From positions 1 to 41,663 of the forward strand of contig CAZBPZ010000004.1 in NCBI GenBank assembly GCA_964493955.1: 41,663 nucleotides of DNA. Reading direction: 5' to 3'. The position numbers were made by a program, and so were the translations under genes. This stretch comes from CAZBPZ01 sp964493955 (GTDB lineage Bacteria; Chloroflexota; Dehalococcoidia; Dehalococcoidales; Fen-1064). Positions 14,933-23,128 of this stretch are shown here, piece by piece (position 1 is the stretch's first letter; every line of letters begins with the position of its first letter). Below the pieces are notes generated by a model. That model was not told where the DNA came from, ran no database searches, and worked only from the letters and a program-made list of their open reading frames with translations.

Positions 14933-17900
14933 TCAGGTCTGGCGGAACTCCTCGGGGACCAGGTCAGCCACCCGGGCAGACGCCACACCAATCACCGAGT
15001 CAGCCGCCCCGTAATAGACCAGCACCTCGTCATCGGCCTCGAGCATGGCCTTACCCTCGGCCCTGGGTACCGCCCCGCAGGTGAAGACCACGTTTGGCAC
15101 CCATGACTCGCCGTCCTCGCCAACCTCAAACTGCTCCTCCGGCCCGAGCACCCAGTTGGGCGAGCGGTAGCGGAGCACGGTAGGGTCATCGAGGTCAAGC
15201 AACATCACCCCCAGGCGGTAGACATGATTGGAGTCAACCCCGTGGGTAATGAGCAGCCACCCGTAGCGGGTCTTGATGGGCGGCGCCCCACCGCCAATCT
15301 TGCGCCCGTCCCAGGCCATACCCGTGCGTGACCCGGCCAGGATGGTATGCTCCTTGCGGGGCCAGGGACAGCGCAGGTGGCCCGAGAAAGATATCCAGAT
15401 ATGCGGGTCAACCCGGTGGAGAATGGCGTACTTACCGCCAAAGCGCTCGGGGAAGAGGGCAGCGTCCTTATCGGTGAAGCCGGGGAAGACCAGGCCGTGC
15501 CGGTGCCAGCCGCCCCAGCGGTAACGGACAAAGTCGCTCACGCTGATAGAGGCCAGGGCTATCTGGGCCACCGGCCGGCTGTAGGCGGTGTAGGCCATAT
15601 AGATGCGGTCACCGATGAGTGTCAGGCGGGGGTCCTCGCACCCGTAGGACTCGCTGCCAGTGGCGGGCTCAAAGACGGGCTTATCAAGCCGCTCGCTGAA
15701 ATTAAAGCCGTCCTCGCTCACTGCCAGCCCGAGGCGTGAAATACCGTCCTCGCCAACCGCCCGGTACACCAGATACACCCTGCCATTGATGTGGATTGCG
15801 CCGGGGTTAAGCACGTACCTCGACTCCCAGTAGTGCTCCGACACCGGGTGGAGCACCGGGTTCCCACGGTAGCGAAGCAGGGGCTGCGCCGGTGGCTGCT
15901 CCTCGGCCAGGAGGGTCGGGCGAATAACCTGGTCGGCTGGCTCCATGCCGAAGAGAATCGGCCCCAGGTCCTCGTACTCCCGGCCCTGGGCCATCAGGTG
16001 CCGGATGGCCTCGTCAATACCCTCGGCCCGGCCGCCGGCGGCAACGTAGTACTCGGTAAGAAAGTCCCTCGATGCCCAGTCACGCTCCACGTGCAGCGAG
16101 AGGGGTGTCGGCACGCCCGTGCCACCCTTGGAGCTGTAGCTGGCCCAGCTCCAGATAGAGCAGGGAATGAACGTGCCGTCCGGCAGGGTAAGCGCCAGGT
16201 GATAGGCCTGCGCCGCCAGCTTGAGGTCAGCCGCCAGGGCCTGCCGCGCCCGGTCACGGGGGGCAGCCGCCACGATGGTATCGGCCATCTCCCGCAGGCG
16301 GGCAACCAGCACCCGGTGGTGCCCGTTCTCAAAGATATTATGGGCCGAAAGCGGTGCCTTGCCCCAGTGCGCTTCTAGGGCATTGAGAACACGTTCCCCG
16401 AAGTCCTTGCGGTGCCAGGCAAACTGTTTCCAGACATCGCTGAAACGCTCGGCCTCAACCGTGTTCTTGGCCACCGTCGTCAGGTAGCGCAGCCGGGGGT
16501 ACTCACCCCCCGTACCCTTGTGCAGGTTACCCACCACCACCCGGCCGGCCACCCGGCTCAGCGACGGTGATTCCCGCATCTCGGCCAGGAAGGGGAACTC
16601 GTCAAGGTCCATTGTGAGCACCTTGAGGGGGCGCGGTACGAAGTGCTCGGGGCGCACGCTCTCCCTGATGAGCGCCCCCATCTGCTCTTTATAGTCATGC
16701 TCTTCCACCCAGCTGGCCAGGGCAAGAACATCGTTTGGGTCGTAGTCTTCCAGCAGGGCATTCAGGTGGCTGTATCCCAGCTTCGTCAGGAGATTGGTAG
16801 GCGGGTAGCGCCAGAGGAGCCAGCCGGCCATGTCAGACGAGAGCGCCAGGATATCACGCCGGCGGAAATAGCCCAGCACCAGCTCAACCGCCGCCCTGGC
16901 CCCTTCCACCGTGGTGAGGTCGGATGTCATCAGGGTGCCAGCCAGGCCGCTTTCCAGCCTTGCTATGAAGGCACGTATCCCGGCAACAATCTGCTGCGAG
17001 GTAGCCCCGGCCGGTAGCCCGAGCCCCTCGTGTACAAACTGGTTAAACTCCTGACAGTACCGCTGGAAGAGACGGTCATAGATTTCGTTGGCGGTCACCT
17101 TGCCCCCGTCCGGGCGGGCAAGCTCAGACGGTACCACCAGCGGCACCCCGGGGATAAACTCCCGGTAGGTAACATTCGGCACCGGTGGTTTCAGCGCTTC
17201 CTCGTGGGACTCCCAGACAGCCAGGAAGTCTGCTTTCTGGCGCACGAACTCGTCCGCCAGGGCCTCCACCTGCTGGTCGGCATCCAGGCATACGAAGCGC
17301 AGTGCCTGCTCGTCGCCGAGGACGTCCAGGCGCTCCCGGAGGTGCTGCCCGCGCAGGGCCAGACTGCCGAGGTAGCCGCTGTAGGCCGCTGTCAGCGCCG
17401 CCACGAAGTCTCCCTCGGCAATATCATGGACAAAAGCCGTGGCAAACACGGTCTGGTAAACAATCTTGGCCCACAACCGGTGTGGAAAGTGAAAGGCCAC
17501 GGCGTCTTCGGCCAGGGCCTTCATCTCCTCAAACTGCTGCGGCGGCATCAGCCGCTCGAACACGCCTTCATAGGTAGCAAAACGCTGGTGATAGCGGTCC
17601 ACCAGGCGCTCCGGCATGGTGATAATCTCGTCCGGGCATTCCGGCAACGGGTCGCCGAAGACAGGCACGGGGCGCAGCAGCGGCACCTCGGTATCATCGC
17701 TGGTTTCCCAGAGGTCGTGGTCGGCCACGGCCTGGTCAATGAACGCCCGGGCCGCCTGCCTGAAAATCATCTCTGCCTTGGCGGCGGCCGGCCGGTGCAT
17801 CTTGACCCCCAGGTTGGCCTCGCAGACGGGCACCCGGGCCGAGAGGGCAGCCGCCACCAGCCAGGCATCCACCCCGTAGCCGCTCACCTCGGCGCTGGGA

Positions 17901-18628
17901 GGGTAGGGGGCATGTTGCATCAGGTCCTGCAGCAGGCGGTAGGACATGCCAAGCTGCCCGCCCATGATGTCGTACAATGGGTAACCGTAGAGCACCCGCA
18001 GCAGGGGGTAGAAGAAAAGCGTCGAGGCAGGTGCCTCCAGCAGGTGGCGGCGAAAGCGCGAGGTGACCAGGTCCATCTCCAGCCGGCGAATTGGCTCCAG
18101 CAGCAGGTAGACCCACCGGGGGCTTAGTCCCTCGGTCACGCCGTCCTTCTCCCGGCTCTGCAGGTCAGCTTCCAGGATAGCAAGGTCAGCCCCCAGCGTC
18201 CGCGCCACGTCCATGATGGCCCAGACGCCCCAGCCCTTACCCCCCAGCTCCTCCTGCTGGAGCAGGAAGGTGATAGCCTGCGTCCCCCGGCCCATGGCCG
18301 CCGACGCCGCCCTCAGGGCCTCCCGACCACCCGGGCCACCCACCGCCACAATGACGGCGCGCTGGTGGGGATAGTACTTGCGCAGGCCCGCCCGGATGGT
18401 ACGAATTACATGTCCGATTGATTCGGACTCATTGAGGAAAGGAATGCCGATGACAATATCAGCCGTGCCGATGCGGGCTGCCCGGGCCAGCGGGGCACGC
18501 ATGGTGTCTTCGTAAAGGCGAGCAACCTCCGGCGGAGGAAACTCGCCACCACCCGCTGCCAACCGCCCGTTACGCGGCCGGCTTACCGGCCGGAAAGGGA
18601 CACTGGCCCGGCCGTTCGTGGAACCCAT
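14933..18628 (-). CDS. fusion of a GT81/GT2-like glycosyltransferase, a large unassigned middle, and a GH130 domain
   Basis: A 1231-residue protein. Residues about 50-300 form a GT-A glycosyltransferase fold: IVIGIPFLNESESIGHVI, GGKGWGV, LEADLQS in the place of the DxD motif, and a gYGVDAWL-like acceptor segment, closest in style to glucosyl-3-phosphoglycerate synthases (GT81). Residues about 330-900 are mostly helical and match nothing I recognise. Residues about 915-1225 are a GH130-like five-bladed propeller, with NPGAIHINGRVYLVYRAVGE, GCEDPRLTLIGDRIYMAYTA (Asp near 999 is the expected general acid) and a late GAADSVIGVA. GH130 enzymes phosphorolyse or hydrolyse beta-mannosides. ATG 18628 follows GGAAGG. 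The adjacent GT4-like gene suggests joint synthesis and turnover of a mannose- or glucose-containing glycoside. Confidence 0.78.
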   Translation of the reverse strand: MGSTNGRASVPFRPVSRPRNGRLAAGGGEFPPPEVARLYEDTMRAPLARAARIGTADIVIGIPFLNESESIGHVIRTIRAGLRKYYPHQRAVIVAVGGPGGREALRAASAAMGRGTQAITFLLQQEELGGKGWGVWAIMDVARTLGADLAILEADLQSREKDGVTEGLSPRWVYLLLEPIRRLEMDLVTSRFRRHLLEAPASTLFFYPLLRVLYGYPLYDIMGGQLGMSYRLLQDLMQHAPYPPSAEVSGYGVDAWLVAAALSARVPVCEANLGVKMHRPAAAKAEMIFRQAARAFIDQAVADHDLWETSDDTEVPLLRPVPVFGDPLPECPDEIITMPERLVDRYHQRFATYEGVFERLMPPQQFEEMKALAEDAVAFHFPHRLWAKIVYQTVFATAFVHDIAEGDFVAALTAAYSGYLGSLALRGQHLRERLDVLGDEQALRFVCLDADQQVEALADEFVRQKADFLAVWESHEEALKPPVPNVTYREFIPGVPLVVPSELARPDGGKVTANEIYDRLFQRYCQEFNQFVHEGLGLPAGATSQQIVAGIRAFIARLESGLAGTLMTSDLTTVEGARAAVELVLGYFRRRDILALSSDMAGWLLWRYPPTNLLTKLGYSHLNALLEDYDPNDVLALASWVEEHDYKEQMGALIRESVRPEHFVPRPLKVLTMDLDEFPFLAEMRESPSLSRVAGRVVVGNLHKGTGGEYPRLRYLTTVAKNTVEAERFSDVWKQFAWHRKDFGERVLNALEAHWGKAPLSAHNIFENGHHRVLVARLREMADTIVAAAPRDRARQALAADLKLAAQAYHLALTLPDGTFIPCSIWSWASYSSKGGTGVPTPLSLHVERDWASRDFLTEYYVAAGGRAEGIDEAIRHLMAQGREYEDLGPILFGMEPADQVIRPTLLAEEQPPAQPLLRYRGNPVLHPVSEHYWESRYVLNPGAIHINGRVYLVYRAVGEDGISRLGLAVSEDGFNFSERLDKPVFEPATGSESYGCEDPRLTLIGDRIYMAYTAYSRPVAQIALASISVSDFVRYRWGGWHRHGLVFPGFTDKDAALFPERFGGKYAILHRVDPHIWISFSGHLRCPWPRKEHTILAGSRTGMAWDGRKIGGGAPPIKTRYGWLLITHGVDSNHVYRLGVMLLDLDDPTVLRYRSPNWVLGPEEQFEVGEDGESWVPNVVFTCGAVPRAEGKAMLEADDEVLVYYGAADSVIGVASARVADLVPEEFRQT

Positions 18629-18736
18629 GGTCACCTTCCCACGGTCTGTTGGCCTACATGGGCTATGCTAGGAGACCGGCCACCGACTGTCAACACGGTA
18701 ACACCCGGTGCCTGACCGCGAGGAGCAACACCACCT

Positions 18737-20011
18737 TCAGACCCCCAGATGCGAGGTCCGGGTGTTCTCCGGCGCACCACCACCGGAAAAGACGCGCTCC
18801 GCCAGGTCCCGATGGCGTTCGGCCTGTCTTTCCCAGGAATTACGCCGGGCGTAGTCCACTGCCATCTGGCGTACTTCCCGCTGCTGCTCGGGCTCCATCA
18901 GCAGGTCACGGATTTTACGTGTCAGGCGGGTACGGTCGGTATCATAGAGAGCGCCGGCATCACGCAGCGCCTCACCAACCCCTTCCATGTCCCGCCCGGC
19001 CACGATGGCACCCGCGCCAAAGGCATGGGGTAGCATGCCGCTCTGGGAAGCATCTTCCGGCCAGTAATAGTTCACATCAAAGGCGCGGTGGGCAACCGGC
19101 AGCATTTCCCGTGGCAGGAATACCTCCAGCAGGAAATGGGCCGAGGTGTCACTGAGGCGCCGCAGCAGCGCGGCATGTGCCTCGTCCACGGTGCGCCGTG
19201 CCATCCCGATGCGTACCGCCACAACTCGCCGCTCCGGCAGCATCTCCTGCAGCTCATCCCGGAAGGTGAACAGCCCGGCGTCCCCCTTGATGGGATGCAA
19301 AAAGCCAGACTGCCCCACCACAACAGCATCCGGGTCTGTCAGCACCCGCTCCCGCTCGAGGGCACGCTTGGTCCCGTCATCAAGGGTGGACTCGTAGAGC
19401 AGGAAGTCGTTGAGCCGCTCCTTGGCCTCGGCAGTGCTCATCTGGCACACCTCCGGGTAGAAATGTACCCCGTGCCTGATAACGTGCACCTTGCCCAGGT
19501 GCGCCGGGAAGGCCCGGGCCACGGCGGCGTATGCCCGCAGGCTGAAGACTGTCAGGCCGTCCACCTGCGGTAACAGGGCCATCAGCATCTCAAACTCCTG
19601 CCGTGTCATGCCGGAGTCCGTCTCGGGAGAGCGGGCATGAAGGGTATGCATTGTCACCACTTTGGGCATGTCCAGCCCGCGCAGCATCCGGACGAAAGCC
19701 CCGTCACCACGCCATATAAAGAACTCGTGCTGGAACCAGAGAAGGGAATCGTCGCCGGAGCGCCCCAGCGCTACCAGGCCGCGCCGCACCATCGCCGCCG
19801 GGAAGTCGAGCGAACTCGGCAGGCCAAACCAGACGCCCGGCTCAGGCTCCCACTCCCGGCTTACCAGCGGAAAACCGCCGTGGTGCAGGTCAAATGAGAT
19901 GACATTCCAGGTACCCGGCGGCATAGCACCCACCAGAAAGCTGGTGTAGTCAGCAATACCACACCTGATGGGCGGGTACGTACCGAGAAAGCAGATGATA
20001 GGACTCACCAT
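18737..20011 (-). CDS. GT4-like glycosyltransferase
   Basis: A 424-residue GT-B protein. It begins ICFLGTYPPIRCGIADYTSFL, a common opening of GT4 enzymes that carries the acceptor-side Gly-Ile-Ala motif. The C-terminal half has VVVGQSGFLHPIKG, then SGMLPHAFGAGAIVAGRDMEGVGE, corresponding to the donor nucleotide-sugar site, with an E-x7-E-like pattern reduced. ATG 20011 follows GGAGGTGGGAG; longer in-frame extensions cross the promoter. It is upstream of the GT-GH130 gene (108 bases apart), so both are likely on one transcript from the promoter at 20102-20131. Sugar donor and acceptor are not determinable. Confidence 0.82.
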   Translation of the reverse strand: MVSPIICFLGTYPPIRCGIADYTSFLVGAMPPGTWNVISFDLHHGGFPLVSREWEPEPGVWFGLPSSLDFPAAMVRRGLVALGRSGDDSLLWFQHEFFIWRGDGAFVRMLRGLDMPKVVTMHTLHARSPETDSGMTRQEFEMLMALLPQVDGLTVFSLRAYAAVARAFPAHLGKVHVIRHGVHFYPEVCQMSTAEAKERLNDFLLYESTLDDGTKRALERERVLTDPDAVVVGQSGFLHPIKGDAGLFTFRDELQEMLPERRVVAVRIGMARRTVDEAHAALLRRLSDTSAHFLLEVFLPREMLPVAHRAFDVNYYWPEDASQSGMLPHAFGAGAIVAGRDMEGVGEALRDAGALYDTDRTRLTRKIRDLLMEPEQQREVRQMAVDYARRNSWERQAERHRDLAERVFSGGGAPENTRTSHLGV

Positions 20012-20101
20012 ATTCTCCCACCTCCATGTCGCCGGTGAAGTAGTGTATCTGGTATCTCTCCGGTACATACGAGGTCACAGAGAACCGGCAAAGCAAAGTT
20101 T

Positions 20102-20131
20102 ATTATACCATCCCGCAGCCACCAGCAGCAA
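20102..20131 (-). promoter_or_regulatory. sigma70-type promoter of the glycosyltransferase operon
   Basis: On the - strand: TTGCTG at 20131-20126, an 18-base spacer, and a perfect TATAAT at 20107-20102. Predicted start near 20095 gives a leader of about 85 bases to ATG 20011. Confidence 0.7.
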
Positions 20132-20146
20132 ACCGCACGCCAGCGC

Positions 20147-20176
20147 TTGACTTCACCCCGTTCCCTTACATAGACT
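20147..20176 (+). promoter_or_regulatory. sigma70-type promoter of the hypothetical gene at 20193
   Basis: TTGACT at 20147-20152, 18-base spacer, TAGACT at 20171-20176. Transcription would begin near 20183, only about 10 bases before ATG 20193, so the message is nearly leaderless. This fits the absence of a good SD. Confidence 0.65.
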
Positions 20177-20192
20177 TGGCAGGCAACGGGAA

Positions 20193-20939
20193 ATGAGAGC
20201 ACTCCCGCCGAAAATCACGGTGGCGCTAACGGCGGTTGCGGATAGCATATTCCGCTGGCTACCCGGCGGCGCTTGGGGTGGCGATGTCAGGGCTGCCCGC
20301 TGGCTGCTACTGCGGCATTTCCAAGGTATCGGCGTTGGCGCCACGCCCTACCGTGTCTCCCGCGCGCGCCGGCGCTATCGCGAGCGCCACGAGGTTACCG
20401 TGCTCAGGCGCCGGCTGGCATTCCGGCTGGACCTGTCCCTGATAGACGCCCTGGAGCTGTGGCAGGTCTCCACCACCGCCCAGGAGCAGGCGCAGCCAGT
20501 GAGTGAGCTGACATTCGTCGTCAGGCTCAAACCGGGCGTAAGCCTGGAACGCGTGCCCCTGCTCACCAGCGCCACCGCCAGGCCCGAAGGGGCCGGCCTC
20601 CGGCTGGAGTGGTGGGGGTTTGAGTGGGGCCGGCTTCCCCTGCTGGTGGACCGCCTCCGGGCCGATACCCGCCTGAACAACTGCCTGGCACACCACCTCC
20701 AGGACGATTTCCCCCAGCGGCTCCGCATCACGGCCCTGTCCGAAAAAGCTCTCGGCATCACCACACCTTACGACCCGCAACGGTTGCCGTCGCGCCAGCT
20801 GCTGGACTGCTACGAGACAATCGCGGCCCATGCCTGTGCCTATATTGCCGACCTGAACCGCGCCCGGGCAGAGCAGGAGCACGGCCCGGCACCCTCAGCG
20901 ACCGGCGGCCAGCCACACCCGCCCCGCCAGCGAGGTTGA
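20193..20939 (+). CDS. hypothetical protein of unknown function
   Basis: A 248-residue soluble protein with no signal peptide or clear transmembrane helix. It is Arg/Leu-rich, with a strongly basic stretch near 50-70 (SRARRRYRERHEV), a beta-type segment ELTFVVRLKPGVSLERVPLL, and a helical C terminus ending in a Pro/Gly-rich tail. I recognise no family. The start is set by the promoter at 20147-20176. Its stop codon TGA (20937-20939) lies inside the -35 box of the promoter for the tubulin-like gene, so the two genes are tightly packed and possibly functionally linked. Confidence 0.65.
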   Translation: MRALPPKITVALTAVADSIFRWLPGGAWGGDVRAARWLLLRHFQGIGVGATPYRVSRARRRYRERHEVTVLRRRLAFRLDLSLIDALELWQVSTTAQEQAQPVSELTFVVRLKPGVSLERVPLLTSATARPEGAGLRLEWWGFEWGRLPLLVDRLRADTRLNNCLAHHLQDDFPQRLRITALSEKALGITTPYDPQRLPSRQLLDCYETIAAHACAYIADLNRARAEQEHGPAPSATGGQPHPPRQRG

Positions 20940-20964
20940 CAAACTTGAGGGTGGCCACTACAAT
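20936..20964 (+). promoter_or_regulatory. near-consensus sigma70 promoter of the tubulin-like gene
   Basis: TTGACA at 20936-20941, a 17-base spacer, and TACAAT at 20959-20964, the best housekeeping-type promoter in the window. Predicted start near 20971 leaves a leader of about 93 bases to GTG 21064. The -35 box overlaps the stop codon of the upstream gene. Confidence 0.85.
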
Positions 20965-21063
20965 CGGGCCAAGGTAACACGGTCTCCTGCCGGTGTCTGC
21001 ACCTCTACCAGCAAGTGCGCATGCCGGCCCTCCCCAGCACGAACACCCGCCAAGGATGGGAGA

Positions 21064-22242
21064 GTGAAACTTCTCGTTATAGGGCTCGGCCAGTGCGGCT
21101 CACACATTGCCGATGAGTTTGCCCGGATAAGCCGGCGGGCCCGCCGCCAGCGCCGGCTCGAGATTGTCACCGGCGCCTTCGCCGTCAACACCGACCTGGC
21201 GGACCTCAGCGGCCTGCGCAGCATCAAGGCCGACTACAACCACCGTATCCTCATCGGCGGCCGCAAGTCCGGCGGGCATGGTGTCGGCAAGATAAACGAG
21301 CTCGGCGCCCAGATTGCCCGGGAGGACTCTGATAAAATCATCGAGGCCATCCGGGGGACACCGCACTTTCACGAGTCGGATGCCTTCCTCCTGATAGCCG
21401 GTGCGGCCGGCGGCACCGGCTCCGGCGCCATCTCTGTCATCTCGCTGGTGCTCAAGGAGCGCTACCTGGAGAAACCAGTCTACAACCTGGTGGTGCTCCC
21501 CTTCGAACATGAGGAGCAGACCGAGGAACGCACCATCTACAACACCGCTACCTGCCTCAAGTCCTGCAACGCCGTGGCCGACGCTGTCTTCCTGGTGGAC
21601 AACCAGCGCTACCTGGGCAAAGACACGTCCCCGCGTGCCAATCTGGACCGCATCAACCGGATGACGGTTGAGCCTTTCTACAACATTCTCTCCGCCGGGG
21701 AGGAAAAGAAGGCCAGGTACATCGGCAGCCGCGTGCTTGACGCGGGCGACATCATCCAGACAATCAAAGGGTGGAGCGTTATCGGCCATGGCAGCTCCAG
21801 AATCAGGCCGGCCTGGCTTTCATTCCTGCGGAAGTCGTCCGGCTTCCGGGAGAAGGGCACATCAATCAACCGGGGCATCGAGGCAATGGACCGTGCCATC
21901 AGCGAGCTATCGCTCAAGTGTGACCCGGCCCTGGCCGGCCGCGCCCTCTACCTAGCGGCCGCACCCGATAAAGAGATGAACCTCACCCTTATCAAAGAAC
22001 TCGGGGAATACATCAAGAGCATCGCCCGGGACACCGTCATCCGCGACGGTGACTACCCCCGCCAGAAGGGTGAGGTCTCAGTCTCGGTGATTTTCTCCGA
22101 GCTGAGAGACGTGGAGAAGATAAAGCGCTACTACCAGCAGGCGGCCGGGGTAATTTCAAAGACCAGGCAGCGCCGGCGCCAGATAGAACGCAAGCTCAAA
22201 GAGATAGACGAGTACGCCAGGGATGTACCCTCGCTAATCTAG
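21064..22242 (+). CDS. tubulin/FtsZ-superfamily GTPase (FtsZ/CetZ-like, non-canonical)
   Basis: A 392-residue protein. Nucleotide-binding landmarks are GLGQCGSHIADEF at 7-19 (the GxGQCG form seen in tubulins and CetZ) and the signature loop GAAGGTGSG at 113-121. The T7-like synergy loop reads VLDAGD at 224-229 followed by GWSVIGHG, where canonical FtsZ has NLDFAD; both Asp positions are kept and the Asn is not. It should bind GTP and may form filaments. It is not the cell-division FtsZ: no dcw genes lie nearby and the C-terminal FtsA/ZipA-binding peptide is absent. The end is a basic helix (KTRQRRRQIERKLKEI). GTG start after GGGAG. Likely cytoskeletal, role unknown. Confidence 0.85.
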   Translation: MKLLVIGLGQCGSHIADEFARISRRARRQRRLEIVTGAFAVNTDLADLSGLRSIKADYNHRILIGGRKSGGHGVGKINELGAQIAREDSDKIIEAIRGTPHFHESDAFLLIAGAAGGTGSGAISVISLVLKERYLEKPVYNLVVLPFEHEEQTEERTIYNTATCLKSCNAVADAVFLVDNQRYLGKDTSPRANLDRINRMTVEPFYNILSAGEEKKARYIGSRVLDAGDIIQTIKGWSVIGHGSSRIRPAWLSFLRKSSGFREKGTSINRGIEAMDRAISELSLKCDPALAGRALYLAAAPDKEMNLTLIKELGEYIKSIARDTVIRDGDYPRQKGEVSVSVIFSELRDVEKIKRYYQQAAGVISKTRQRRRQIERKLKEIDEYARDVPSLI

Positions 22243-22266
22243 CCTGTCCCGGTGCGGCAAATAAAA

Positions 22267-22299
22267 GGGGCCCGGTTATGCTGTCGCATCCCGGGCCCC
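22267..22299 (-). terminator. terminator between convergent tubulin-like and lipoprotein genes
   Basis: Stem GGGGCCCGG/CCGGGCCCC (9 bp) with a 15-base loop, followed on the - strand by TTTTATTT. It serves the lipoprotein gene ending at 22321 and probably also the tubulin-like gene ending at 22242. Confidence 0.8.
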
Positions 22300-22320
22300 A
22301 CTATTTCGGGCTGGCCGGTA

Positions 22321-23109
22321 CTACTGCAAAGTGGCGTGGCACGAGGCACAGGCGTCGTTCCCGCGGCCGGCATGGTCAGCCGGGAAAGGCTTGAAGCCAT
22401 CGGCGCTGTGGCAGGCCAGGCAGTCATCCTGCCCCTCGGTGGTGTGGGCCACGTCGGGAGCACTCACCTCCGGCGCCTCTGCTTCCTTTTCGGGCGCCGC
22501 CTCGGCTTCCTCCCCTTTTTCCTTTAGCGGTCGTTCACTTTGGGTTACCTCCAGCTTCAGCACCGGCTTTACCTGCGCCTGGCCGGCCCCCGTAATAACA
22601 ACGAATTTCTCAGCCTCAAAATCAAGCGTCAGGATGGTACGCTCCCCGGCCTTCACCTCCCAGCTCCGGACGACGCGAAGCTTGTCGCCCGGCAGTCTGG
22701 CGTCGTAGGTCTGCCCGTCGGCCGTTACCGAGACGCGGGTCACGTCCAGCCGAATCTCGGTGTAGCGGCCGGCCTCAACTTCCTTCTCACCGAGGAATAC
22801 CTCGGCCCCGGCTATCTCCACCAGGTCAAAGGTCTTCTCCTCGCTGACGACCGTGACCCAGCCGTCCTCGGTGGCCAGGGCACGGTGGACCTCGATGTTA
22901 GAGACCGTTACCCCGATGCTCGAGACATTCTCCGGCGGGGCATCGGTCGCCCTGATTTCAACCGTACCGGTGGCGGCTGGAGCAGGCTCCTCAGGCGGCG
23001 CCGGCCCAACGACCTCCGGCGCGCCACACGCCGCCGTGGCCAGCCCCAGGGCAACGAGGGCAGTCACCACCAGCGGGTGCCACCTAAAACGCCTTATTCC
23101 ATTGGCCAT
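22321..23109 (-). CDS. DUF4382 lipoprotein with C-terminal di-heme cytochrome tail
   Basis: A 262-residue exported protein. The N terminus is a lipoprotein-like signal (LVVTALVALGLATAAC, Cys near residue 27). Residues about 45-185 match the DUF4382 pattern: TGTVEIRATDAPPENVSSIGVTVSNIEVH, then FDLVEI and EAGRYTEIRLDV. A Glu/Ala-rich linker follows, then two CxxCH heme-binding motifs (CLACH and CASCH) separated by FKPFPADHAGRGNDA, which supplies a possible axial His. It would sit outside the membrane with two c-type hemes. The gene is 19 bases after the CoA-disulfide-reductase-like gene, on one transcript, which suggests a redox link. Confidence 0.82.
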   Translation of the reverse strand: MANGIRRFRWHPLVVTALVALGLATAACGAPEVVGPAPPEEPAPAATGTVEIRATDAPPENVSSIGVTVSNIEVHRALATEDGWVTVVSEEKTFDLVEIAGAEVFLGEKEVEAGRYTEIRLDVTRVSVTADGQTYDARLPGDKLRVVRSWEVKAGERTILTLDFEAEKFVVITGAGQAQVKPVLKLEVTQSERPLKEKGEEAEAAPEKEAEAPEVSAPDVAHTTEGQDDCLACHSADGFKPFPADHAGRGNDACASCHATLQ

Positions 23110-23128
23110 TTCTACCCCCTGCTTACGA

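Noticed and set aside
17030..18127. 365-codon + strand frame inside the glycosyltransferase-GH130 gene
   Set aside because: Antisense to a well-supported coding sequence with no recognisable domain or SD.
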